Shown here: in pieces, positions 46,198-56,384 of the stretch
Numbering within the stretch: position 1 is the stretch's first letter
Layout of the letters: the number at the start of each line of letters is the position of its first letter
NCBI GenBank assembly: GCA_018105865.1
Contig: CM030858.1
Span: 14,083,596 to 14,147,595 of the forward strand
Length of the DNA: 64,000 nt
From: Metaphire vulgaris
Taxonomy: Eukaryota; Annelida; Clitellata; Crassiclitellata; Megascolecidae
Direction of reading: 5' to 3'
Program-made: the position numbers and the translations under genes
Notes under the pieces: generated by a model
Told to the model about the DNA's origin: nothing
What the model saw: only the letters and a program-made list of their open reading frames with translations
Databases searched by the model: none

Positions 46198-48312
46198 ATA
46201 TGTGAACTGTTTGACTAAATGAGAGATGCTGTGGTTTGGTGTGGCATTTAAAAGCTGCCACCAAGTGAACAGAGAAGGTGTTTTTAATTATGTCGTCTTA
46301 TTCGGTTATACTTGGTCTTGAGTGATGATGTAATTATGATGTGACTGTTTAGGGGATGGAAAATCTGATTCTCCTTCAGACACTCGACAAATATGTAGAT
46401 GAAATTCCTCCTCTCGAGCAGCCACAGAGATTTGGAAACAAAGCATTCAGATATTGGTCTGGTCGGCTGCAACAGGTTACTTATGATTAAGGGGGTGTGG
46501 GGAGTGTATAAACAGTGACTTGTAATGGCTAAATTCAGTAAAATCAGAATGTCATTATTTGCTAAAATGCTTGATTGTTAGTCTGCATATTGTACATTGT
46601 CTGCTTTTTTGTGGTTTTGGGCATTTTAAAAGTAAACAGCTGCTTGTTTAAGCTTCAGTTGTAATGACTTTGTAAGAAGCGATGCAAGTTTCTTGGCTAA
46701 ACAAGTAGTTTATCATCTTTTGCCTGTGGATAGTTTGTGATTTTATTTATTGGAACTGTCAACAGTTTTTGATGGATATTTTTCAGAATGCTGAGAGTCT
46801 ATTGAATGAAGTTTTTGAAGAAAAATTTCACAAAGCAGTTCCAGAAATTTCTGTTTATCTTGCTGAGGGGGTTGGAAATTCAACACAAATTGATTATGGA
46901 ACAGGTATCTGGCTCTGTTTTTGTATTCGTTAACTCTGTCATGCAATTCTAGAAAAGCACGAGTACCGTTACTGATATTTAAAATTTTTTTTGAAAATTG
47001 CTGTTTTTGTGTTGGAACCCTGCCTGTTTCTGGTGTTATTATTGTTATAATAGATGAGGAGGCTATAATTATGTAGTTAGACGATGCTGTATGTATTTAG
47101 GCCACGAGATGTCTTTCGTTGCATTCCTCTGGTGTCTCTTCAAGATCGGAGCTTGTACATCAGACGAGATTGTGCCATGGTGTTGAAGGTCTTTGCCAGG
47201 TGAAGACTGTTTTCATTTTTCTATCTCTAATTCAGTTCTGCTTTCAAAAAAGGTTTTTTAATATATATTACTAACTTAGCTAATGTTTATGACATAAAGT
47301 TTCTTAGAAATATATATATCAGTTAATATATATTACTAACTTAGAAATATCTGTTTTGATTAAAGATATGTTAATTCACCTGCTTGACGTTGCATAATTG
47401 ATTCTTACGAAGATGCCAAAGTTAAACAATATTGAGCACAGCAGATACTTGGATGGATGGGTGACCACTGACCGTCCTGGGATTGAGTCTTGGTGCCGGT
47501 GGCCAACCAAGTCGCTCTAAGCTTAAGAATAGTTCAGTCGGTAACAGCATTAAGCTGCAAAGGTAAAGCATGGGTCTGGAGAAAGCAATACAAAGTACTC
47601 TGTAGATTAATGTCGTAAGCCATCTGCATCACAGCTTGCCCGGTACGTGGAGAGTTCAGCGCCAGACCATATACATTCCAGTGTGGCACTAACTTTGCCT
47701 TAGGAAGTTTACGAAATACATCTGTCTTAAATATACATTCATATCAATAACTTTGTACATTTGTATATCTGTTCTTATGTTTTCCCCAGGAGCAGCATTT
47801 ATTTCCCCAGGTCCATTGATTTGCTTTTTTCCCAGGTATATCGAGTTGATGCGTAAATTTCCGGTGACGTACAAACTGGAGCCTGCTGGCAGTCAAGGAG
47901 TTTGGAATCTTGATGATTATCAGTTCGTTCCCTTTATTTGGGGAAGTTCTCAGCTTATAGGTAAGCCACATTCTTTGTTCCTGGTTCTTATTTGCTTTTT
48001 TTCTAATTATATTCATACAACAGTAATTTTTACTGCACGTTAATTCCAAATTGTGCTGTTTTAACTTTTTAAATCATCCTCGTCTGAAGCCGAAATCTTT
48101 TCTTGATCAGGAAATATGTGGTTCCTTTTCAAAAGATTACATGTTCTTAGGCTGTATTCAGTATGTTCACAAGGTATTATGCTGCAAGCTTTGATATCTA
48201 AAATAGTATTTCTTCCTTTGTCATTGTCTAGGCTTGCACAATTAAACAATTTGTTACATTTGTAATTTGATATAGGAGAAATGGGCGCCGAATCGTGTGA
48301 CAGAGAGCTGTT

Positions 48313-49803
48313 AGGACGGCGGTTCCCAAACTGTGGTCCGCGGACCAAAGGGGGTCCGCGAAGGATATGGCGGGGGTCCGCGAGAGCCTTCCAAAATATT
48401 TTGCAGCTCTTCATAGTTTTAGCATTAGCAGTCTCTGTTCTCAAATAATTCGGTGTGCCGGTTAAACCACCAATAACAATAGTACTTAATATAGATCATA
48501 AGATATAATATACTAAAGCCACCTAATAATAGGCCTATCTAGATATAGGTCTACACTGCCAGCCGGAGTATAATATTAGCTGTAAAAGGGAAACCAAGGA
48601 GACCTCGCGAGAGCGTGCTAGAGGGCCCAGCAGACGACATCAATTAATTTTATTTAAAGTCTTTATTGAGAACGCTATTCATAACAGATTTTGTTTCATT
48701 TAAGAAATATTTCGTTCTCGTATTGGTGCTTAGCCAGTCAGTGGCGTAGCCAGGATTTCCGGAATGTGGTGGTTTCAATCGTGACCAAACTTTGCAAACG
48801 TTTTCTTATTTTTCCTTTTTTAGGAGCTGTCAAGCAAGAAAAGGTCGTCGTCTTCGTACTCTTTCTAATTTTGTCTATTTTCTATAGCACTTAGAAATTT
48901 TTTTCAATCGGCAGCCAGCCAAGGGGGGTTTACAAAATCGCGTCCGAAAATGAAAACTGTGTGGAAAAGCATGTGAAAAAATTTTCGTCGGTAGCCAATT
49001 GGGTTTTTAACCCCAAGCCCACGCAATTGTATAGTCAGTTACCAGACGCCTGGCGTGGAGAAATAAAAAAGAAATTAACGGCGTGTCAGTAATTATTTTC
49101 ATATAATTCTGACAACAAATTCCCTTGGTCGCTACCAGACCACCTAGAGCTGCCTCTATCAATCACAAGCAAAGACCACCAGACCTCAGCAACAATCAGA
49201 CATAATAGTCAAGTACAGAGCATCACCCGTTATTCAGGGTTATAGAGTTTAAGCCATAATGGCTAACAGACGAATTGAGAACATTTTAAACAAACAGTGA
49301 ACACGTGAAAAGCACAAATAAAATCCTTGCATGATTTTAGTCTCAGCCATATTAAATATAAGTAGGCCTAAACAAAAATGAAAAACGAAGTATATAGATC
49401 GAGACTTTTAGTTGAAATTAACTCGCGTGCGTGCGTGCTTGTCAAAATACAATAAAGAATTCACAGTGTGTGCAACAACGCAAGCACATCCATCTCATTG
49501 ATAGTAATTAATCATATTTAAGAGAATTTGACGAAGTAGCTGATTCTGAAGGAAAAGCGTGTTCAATCTGTCGGTAATGTGACAACGTTTATTTCGTGTT
49601 TAATTGTACAAGCAGGGCGCGATTTGTAGGGGGAAGAGGGGAATCTCCCCCACTGCCCAACTGCATCCCCCCACCACTAAATCCTCCGCACCGCTACCAC
49701 CCAACATGGAAAATGTATACTGTATGTCTAATTTTTAGTAATGTTTTTTCAAAGTTTTCAGCGGACCAATTTTGGTCCGCGGACCACGGGTTGAGAACCG
49801 CTG
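48313..49803. mobile_element. hAT-type element (GGTTCYCAA..GTGGTCCGCGGACC), ~1.5 kb
   Basis: The left end CGGCGGTTCCCAAACTGTGG then TCCGCGGACC mirrors the right end GGTCCGCGGACCACGGG then TTGAGAACCGCTG. The flanks TGTTAGGA and TTTTAGAT agree at 5 of 8 bases, an aged target duplication. The interior holds a CAGTGGCGTAGCCAGG element start at 48739 and a GCTGTCAAGCAAGAAAAGGT motif at 48828, so it is composite. No transposase was recognised. It lies just after the last visible PTPA exon. Confidence 0.75.
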
Positions 49804-50196
49804 TTTTAGATTATCACAATACCAGGTTTAAAAAAATTTCTATGCGTTTATCTATGGTTTAAGTTTCGTAAAATTATTTTTATTTATTTCAATGTATTTT
49901 AATCTCAATCGCCGGCTTCGCCCCTCCAAGGCTTCGCCGCTCACCTTTCTAGCGCTTTTTCTACTCGCTCTAGATAATTTGCGCTAGTTTGCGTTAATTA
50001 CGCTAGTTTGCGATAGTTTTATCGATTTGCGCTAGATAATTTATCTGGATTCAAGTTTTGACTTCAAGTCTTCACCTCTCCTCTGATTGATCTCTGAAAT
50101 GATGTGGAATGACCTGGATCTTTTGCGGATGGATTTTGAACTTGAAGTACCATCGATTGATACCCTTGGGTATTAGAAGTGGTGCTATAGAAGTGC

Positions 50197-50198
<2 letters not shown>

Positions 50199-50249
<51 letters not shown>

Positions 50250-50250
50250 C
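50199..50250. repeat. (AAT)n microsatellite
   Basis: A pure triplet run following GGTGCTATAGAAGTGCAT, which again resembles a retrotransposon tail junction. Confidence 0.95.
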
Positions 50251-51039
50251 ACTTACATAGAGCATAGATTTCATTTACATTCTATGGTTCTTCTCATATT
50301 AAAGTCTATGGTTTCTCGTCCTTGGTAAAATGGCTGATTTATAAAATAAATGTCGATCGTTCGTAAATTGTCGAATCTTCGGTATTTCTGGTCTTTTAGA
50401 ATTTATTTTCGCCAATTTAATTTAACCGTTGTCTGATTAATCGTTAATCCGCTTGTGTATAGTTCTATTTACGTATTTCCACGTATTTTTATATTTTACG
50501 CACTCGCACACGCACACGTGTTGTCCATTGTCTGTGACCCCGCGACGTTCTGTTCTACATGAAAGCGATTGTTTTCATGTAATCCCTGTTTCATCATCGA
50601 ATACATTGCATTAATCTGATTCTTTATATAATCACCGAACCAATGTCTTTCTGTCTTGATTATCTTTTTGTTTGAACTATCTTCATGGTAATTGCAGAAA
50701 TGGCATTTGAATTATTATTGATGGTTTTCATCAATCAGATATCAGCTCGCCTTAGGAGCCTTGAGGTTGGCCTTGAGATCTCGAGAAGAACTTTTACTTA
50801 ATATCTATCATTAGAAATTAATTTGTGTATTTGGTCTGTGTAACATTTATTATTAAAGAATTTTTACTAGACTTGAAAAACGTGAAATAATTTTAGTGTG
50901 TAGAAATTCTGATATTGTGCTCTTTTCTTATGTTTTTAGATTCATGTGTTAACAGTCAGGAATGGACTTTGAGTTGAACAGTTACTGACTTGAAATTGGT
51001 AAGAGTTATACCTGGATAGTTTATATAATTGTTTGATAT

Positions 51040-51300
51040 GTTTATGTTCCACCTCCGTCGAAGACTGTCAAGTTCGGAGAACGCTCTTTCTCGCGCGGAA
51101 ATCCTCTCCTGTGGAATTCACTGCCGGACTGCGTGTCGTCCGTGACTTCCTTCGGAGAGTTTGCGAACAAGTTAAAAACGCACCTATTCAACATCTCGTT
51201 TCCACGTTTATTGTAAAGCACCCTTGACTTTGGCCCTTGCTATGTTACGGCGCTATATAAATTGTCATGAACCATAACAATAACAATAATTGCCATTTTT
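51040..51300 (+). pseudogene. LINE 3' end: reverse-transcriptase tail plus AACAAT tail
   Basis: Across frames the sequence reads VKFGERSFS, then LLWNSLPDCVSSVTSFGEFA, then NKLKTHLF, the C-terminus of a CR1/L2-type polyprotein. The UTR ends TACGGCGCTATATAAATTGT then AACAATAACAATAA. The GCGCTATA box recurs at 6201, 11064 and 12150. Confidence 0.7.
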
Positions 51301-51604
51301 ATGACTGATAAATTATTATGGTGCTATTTGCAATTGCTTAATTTGTTCATTCTTTCTTTCATTCAGTCTATCTTGCTGTTATGCTTTGTACTTTTAGCAT
51401 TTTTGCTAATAACCATAATTTATGGTGTGGAAATATGTTTTATTCCACCCATGCCTGTTTTTTAAATGTTTTGTAGGAGGAATTTCGTACAAGCTATACG
51501 TTAGAGGCTTTGCTTATATGCAGCACTTTTGGTTTTATTGTTGTGAAGATTGCAATTATTAGTTCTGGTTATGTTTAGAATTCTGTTTATCAGATAGGCT
51601 ACTA

Positions 51605-52421
51605 CAACGGTACTCAAACATTTTTGTAGGCGGTCCACATTCAGTCTTACATCGTCCGTATGGGACCACTAGTTACAAGGGAAGTCCTTATTCTTGTGAC
51701 AACTACGGCACAGCAGGCAAATACGAGTAACTGCGGTTCGTCTTAATACACCGAAAATCTGGAACAAAGTTGGCTCAAAAGTGAGTTATAACAACTTCAC
51801 CGATTTCATGCTTCAAAATATCAGGTGCTTATGCAAATCAGCTGCTTCAGCCTGCAATAATGTTTGCTCAACATTTGCAAAAACTGAACTCCCAACATCT
51901 GTCCAATCACCATCAGGCAAATTCAATGTATTCAGACATCCCATGATGTCAAGAAGAAATGCTAACTATGTAGTCTTTTCAATATTCTGATCAAAAATTC
52001 AAAACTTCAGTGGTGCTCTTTGTTTTTAGTGGTAGCGGTCGAGGAAACTCAGAAATATTTTCTTCCAGTTTCCAGAATCGTTCCGAAACTCTCTTTGCTC
52101 AACTGTACGATGGCATCGTGAAGTAGTAAATCTTCAAATTCTGCAGACACATTTTCAAGGAATGAAATCAAAATACGATGCTTCAGCGCCGAATTGCATG
52201 GTAGAAAATTGACCAATTTCACAACAGTGACCATAACTAAATTTAGCTCATCATAAAGTTTCAGCTCAGAACTGCTCTTTTGCCGTGACAACAGTAAGCA
52301 TTAATTATTAAACTAATATTACGGGCTTAAAATTTAACAGACACAGAAAGCTGTGGCAGTCCACAAGAAACGTCCTTGCGGTCCGGATTGTGGACCACGG
52401 GCCACAGTTTGAGTACCCCTG
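51605..52421 (-). mobile_element. hAT-type element with transposase remnant
   Basis: The left end CAACGGTACTCAAACAT and right end AGTTTGAGTACCCCTG are inverted; both lead inwards to GGTCCAC/GTGGACC blocks. The flanks GGCTACTA and TGCTACCG share GCTAC. The minus strand encodes part of a hAT transposase (next entry). It is internally deleted and frame-broken. Confidence 0.75.
52049..52291 (-). pseudogene. hAT transposase fragment (GTF2IRD2/ZBED-like)
   Basis: The frame reads LKLYDELNLVMVTVVKLVNF, then ALKHRILISFLENVSAEFED and LLLHDAIVQLSK. It resembles the middle of hAT transposases of the type domesticated as GTF2IRD2 and ZBED proteins in vertebrates, where a VNFIR..L.HR..F.FLE...AE..DL..H..VRWLS order is usual. 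The expected RWLS is not intact. It would have acted in the nucleus as a transposase; here it is a remnant. Confidence 0.65.
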
Positions 52422-52713
52422 TGCTACCGAGATAAGACGAGGTATATGCTTTTCTAAAGAGAAATTTGGGTGAAATATCGACATGAATTTTTGGGTCGTC
52501 CGAAAATTTTTTACAGACTATAGTTCAGTCCAGGGTGTTTTTCAGAAATTTGAGCGAAAATCTGTGTTGTCGTAGGGCTTTCATATTTGCAGAAATATAT
52601 GAATATTCATAAACAGTGAGTACCCCTGTGCTACCGAGATAAGACGAGGTATATGCTTTTCTAAAGAGAAATTTTGGTGAAATATCGACATGAATTTTTG
52701 GGTCGTCCGAAAA
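52411..52713. repeat. ~100-bp direct duplication including the hAT right end
   Basis: GAGTACCCCTGTGCTACCGA through TTTTTGGGTCGTCCGAAAA occurs at about 52411-52507 and again at about 52616-52713, nearly identical. The spacer of about 105 bp is unrelated. The second copy carries the last 11 bp of the hAT terminus, so the duplication post-dates the insertion. Confidence 0.88.
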
Positions 52714-53461
52714 AAGTTTTAACATGTAATTATAATAATTATTGAGTAATTGATAATTGTTCTGATTAAAATAAGCATAGTAACATACAATCATTTATTA
52801 GCGGAGCTAGTGCTCAGTTGAGCAGTCAATTTAGCCAAATACCACTACGCTACCAAAGATTTCACTTTGTAAATCTGGCTCTGGCTTTGCCCTAAATTAA
52901 AATCCGGTACAGTCCTATCATCATCATCATCATAATCATCATCATGCTAAAAATTAAGATTCATGTGGTGATTCATCCAGAATAGTCTACAGTGTACACA
53001 AACACTGCAAGTAAATAAATGACATGTCACTATTAGCAACAAACTTGACATTTAAAAATTATCAGTTCAGAAAAAATACTAGATCTGTCATCTCAAGAGT
53101 AAGCGTATATATAACTGGAAGAAAGTAAATAAATGACCTGTCGGTTGTTGGTCACTGAGATCAAAAAATGTTTGGACTGATGGTTTCAAGTGAGCAAACG
53201 TTGATGAACTGTTCCGATTCATCCAAAATGTTGCAGCTGGAAAGGCACATTCATACATGACTGACAGGCGTTTCTATCTGCAGAACAATTAGTGAATCAT
53301 CTGATGCAGATCTCAGGCACTGTCGACCTTCAACTTTATAGCACTAGTTTGAATTTAATATGTTCCGGCACTTGCAACTAGTCTGACGATATTTTGCATT
53401 TTAACTCTGATGGGAAATTTATATCTTACAGACGGTACTGTGTGGCTTGTTCCTGACATAG

Positions 53462-53653
53462 ATCAAGAGCATGGATCACGATTTCAACAATATTTCCGAC
53501 AATAGTGAAGGCATGCATCTGATGGACGATGAGGCCTATACACCGACATATGCGAGGCATTTCCGCCACTCTCTGGACCCAGAGAGGCGGAGCAAATCAT
53601 CGAAAGTGGACACCATTGGAATGGATGGTCTCCCAGCAATAATAAGAACTTGA
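53462..53653 (+). CDS. Candidate terminal exon, unknown protein
   Basis: After a possible acceptor (TTCCTGACATAG) a frame stays open for about 63 codons to a stop: MDHDFNNISDNSEGMHLMDD, then TYARHFRHSLDPERRSKSSK and KVDTIGMDGLPAII. It is acidic then basic and looks like a cytosolic C-terminal tail. A different frame just upstream (WLVPDIDQEHGSRFQQYF) is also protein-like, so a frame break inside one longer exon from 53431 is possible. No family was recognised. Confidence 0.35.
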   Translation: MKSMDHDFNNISDNSEGMHLMDDEAYTPTYARHFRHSLDPERRSKSSKVDTIGMDGLPAIIRT

Positions 53654-53926
53654 AGATACAAAAGCAGTTACTCAGGTCTTTCCCTTTATCTGGATGTTTC
53701 TATACAAGTAGTTTTAATAGAATAACTAAAAAGATAGGGTTTCACAAGTCCTCAGTTCCATATTTATCATCATATATTGCTGTAGCTTATGAAACAATCA
53801 AACAGTCAATCAGTCAACTCTATTTTACATTAGAACTCTTGTAATTTGATATAAAAATTACATTATCAATTAGAATAAATCTTTCTAGATTGTATAACAA
53901 CATATAGTATTCAATTAACCCATTAA

Positions 53927-53999
53927 CCCCTTAACTGGGCCACTATTTGTAACTCAATGTAAAATGGACGAGCATGACTCGGGGCGCCCAGTTAAGGGG
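53927..53999. mobile_element. piggyBac-type MITE, 73 bp, TTAA target sites
   Basis: Perfect inverted ends CCCCTTAACTGGGC and GCCCAGTTAAGGGG are each flanked by TTAA (53923-53926 and 54000-54003). With flanks included the palindrome is 20 bp per arm. TTAA duplication plus CCC-starting ends is the piggyBac signature. Confidence 0.85.
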
Positions 54000-54281
54000 T
54001 TAATGCATGACTTTTTTGTTTTTGAAAAAAAATTAACTGGAGATAGAGGTTGTTAAGGGAAAGCCCAAACCAACTTCTTTTAAAAAATCTGCTTCATTTA
54101 ATTTTTATAGTGGTTCAAAGTATGGGACGCTATGCTTGAATGGGTACATGAAGTTTTCCAGTACAGTTATCCTAGCAACTCATAAAAAGGCAATCAACAA
54201 AAGTTATATTAATAATTTAAATAGAATGTAATGTGTTCACATATAAAATAATAACAACAGATGATTAAATTCACTCATAAA

Positions 54282-54645
54282 CAGTGGCGGCTCCAGGATT
54301 TGGCAAGTGGGGGGACCGTTGGGGTGGCAACTTCTAATCATGGGGGCAACCATTTGTTGCTAGGTATGTAGTATTTAGTATAGGGTCCCAATAGGGGGGC
54401 CATTGGGGGTCAGGCACTCAATAGGTGGCACGGGCCAGTGGCGGCTCCAGGATTTGGCAAGTGGGGGGCCGTTGGGTTGGCAACTTCTAGTCATGGGAGG
54501 CCAAACATTTGTTGTTAGGTATGTAGTATTAAGTATAGGGTCCCAACAGGGGGACCAGGCACTTGATAGGGGGCACGGGCCCCTCTGGCCCCCTGTGGAG
54601 CTCCACTGGCACGGGCCCCCGGACCCCCTGTGGAGCCGCCACTGC
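54282..54645 (+). mobile_element. MITE family A, tandem/compound copy
   Basis: Two near-complete units start at 54282 and 54436 (CAGTGGCGGCTCCAGGATTT), and a further partial right end follows, closing with GAGCCGCCACTG at 54645. Outer flanks CTCATAAA and CTCATTAG share CTCAT. One unit probably inserted into, or recombined with, another. Confidence 0.82.
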
Positions 54646-55080
54646 TCATTAGGTGTATTCTATTGAAATCAGTTATTATATGTCTGCTTTTATTCCATGT
54701 CCAAGGTCCACGAGAAATGGAACGTAGAGTGTTTTGTTCACAAGTAGTCCACTATCATGGAATTTTTTTGGTGCAAGGTTAAAACTAAAAATGCACTTTC
54801 CTTGCGTTTACTCATGCAAACAAAGTAGTTGTTGAATCTATTGGAAATGGATTTATTGTCATCCAAATATGACTTCTGTGCTAAGGAGAGTTAACTATTT
54901 GCATTACATGAATGTTGACATTTCATGATGCTTCAAGGATTTTGCGTTTGCTTTAAGAAAATTATCAATGTTAAAAATTGTCTCACTTGGTAAATATTTA
55001 GGCCTAACATAAAAAAGTGAATTTATTTGCGATAGGCCTACTTCTTCTGGGAGTTATTATAATATCGAGAGAGTTATTAT

Positions 55081-55854
55081 CATAGATTTTGCAAACGTAA
55101 AATCTAAAATAAAAAACGTAAAAAACCCCTTTTTTCTGAAAATTTAAAAAAACGTCAAAAACGTTGAAAAAACGTTCATTTACTTGTTAGCCAACACAAA
55201 AATTAACATGTTAATTTTCTAATGTGGTGGCGTAATTAGTTTATAAACGAAGAAAAGCAAGACAACGAGAAACACTCATTAGCAGGCCTAATGCAGAAAA
55301 CGCTATATGTAGGCCTATTTATTTAATGTGACAATTTGTTAATAGCTTTTTGAATAAATATATATTAATAACATTGTCCTGGCGCCAAATTAATTAGCTC
55401 CTCTAGAAACCATAGACAGTCAAGACACGAAGCAATCATCTTAGATTTAACGTAAAAGTATCACCTCCAAAGCTGGTTAAACTCATTTTCTAAGGAATTC
55501 TAAGCAATTGCTGATAATATTTTAAAATACACCGCACCTTTTTATATAGATTTTGTACAATTTACAACAAAAACAAGAGAATTCAATTGAATGTGGTTCG
55601 TTTTTTACTTTTCAATGTTGCCGCGTTTTGGCGCCAAACTTCGCATAATTGAAATGGTGTAACGCCGTGATTAATATTTGAAAATTTTGATTCATCGCTT
55701 GTCTGACCTATGATCTAGAAATAATGGAAATACCATACTGCAAAAAACCGTTGAAAACGCAATAAAATGAAAAAAGTAAAAAAAATAAACTACGCAAAAA
55801 ACGCGTTGTTTTTGTTGACGAGAAAAAACGTAAATAACGTTTGCAACATCTATG
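55081..55854. mobile_element. 774-bp non-autonomous element (CATAGATNTTGCAAACG)
   Basis: The ends CATAGATTTTGCAAACGT and ACGTTTGCAACATCTATG are inverted. Both sub-terminal zones are full of AAAAAACGT motifs. The flanks GTTATTAT and ATTATTAT agree at 7 of 8 bases, but in AT-rich sequence. Nothing in the interior looks coding. Two TAGGCCTA octamers lie inside at most. Confidence 0.7.
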
Positions 55855-56199
55855 ATTATTATTATATATATATATATAATAATAAAGGGGGAGTCTTTAT
55901 TATATATATATAATAATGAGGGGGATTTATTATTATATGGGAGTCATTATAATATACTACACTGAAAGGGTTTGGCTGTTGAATTGAGTATTCATTTTAT
56001 TGCTGAATTGGTTATCAAAAGAGTGTAATTGTGTTCACTGATTTTTCAATATTTGTTGTTGATGCTGACAATTGAGTCGGTGCACTTCATTTTATGGATT
56101 GGATTAGTCATATTTTGGTGGAATATAATCGGTTATTGACCGAATTTAACGCTGGCCAATCTTGGTTGGTGTTCATATTTCATATTTCACACATTTCAG

Positions 56200-56336
56200 C
56201 AAAATTGGACTATTGTCACAAGAATTCGTCAAAGCTGGAGTATACTACTAATCTGGTCGAGGATTCTGTGAAGCTGCCGACTGTTTGGGAACAATCATCG
56301 TCTTCATTGAACTCAAGAAGGATTGATTCGTTCCAG
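56200..56336 (+). CDS. Candidate internal exon beside the satellite
   Basis: Bounded by an acceptor (TTTCACACATTTCAG) and a donor (TTCCAG then GTATTC). One frame is open across all 137 nt: KLDYCHKNSSKLEYTTNLVE, then LPTVWEQSSSSLNSRRIDSF. Ser-rich, with no recognised family. If real, the satellite that starts 48 bp later lies in its downstream intron. Confidence 0.35.
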
Positions 56337-56384
56337 GTATTCTATGAAATTTATTTTCCCAGTGTTCTTCACTTTAATGCCTAG

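Larger units (their letters stand above)
45281..47960 (+). pseudogene. PTPA: PTPA, PP2A phosphatase activator, internal exons
   Basis: Five exons have clean splice sites: 45281-45383 (VKPKKEIHLPEDIGK, then after an AAAAA frame change WEKSA), 46353-46475 (TLDKYVDEIPPLEQPQRFGN), 46787-46904 (VPEISVYLAEGVGNSTQIDY), 47101-47199 (GHEMSFVAFLWCLFKIGACT, then one base short before CAMVLKVFAR) and 47836-47960 ([20 protein letters not shown], then [12 protein letters not shown]). The family activates the PP2A catalytic subunit through peptidyl-prolyl isomerase activity; FIWGSSQL and the GNSTQIDYGTG loop are signature stretches. Missing are the N-terminal exon, the exon for the AYADYIGFI region and all exons after SQLI. 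Two frame changes are needed. It may be a real gene with indel errors and exons beyond reach, or a decayed copy. Confidence 0.8.

Noticed and set aside
53462..56336. C-terminal PTPA exons in the candidate exons at 53462 and 56200
   Set aside because: Neither resembles the expected PTPA end (the HPYLEPRHF and PVIQHFKFG regions of the family).
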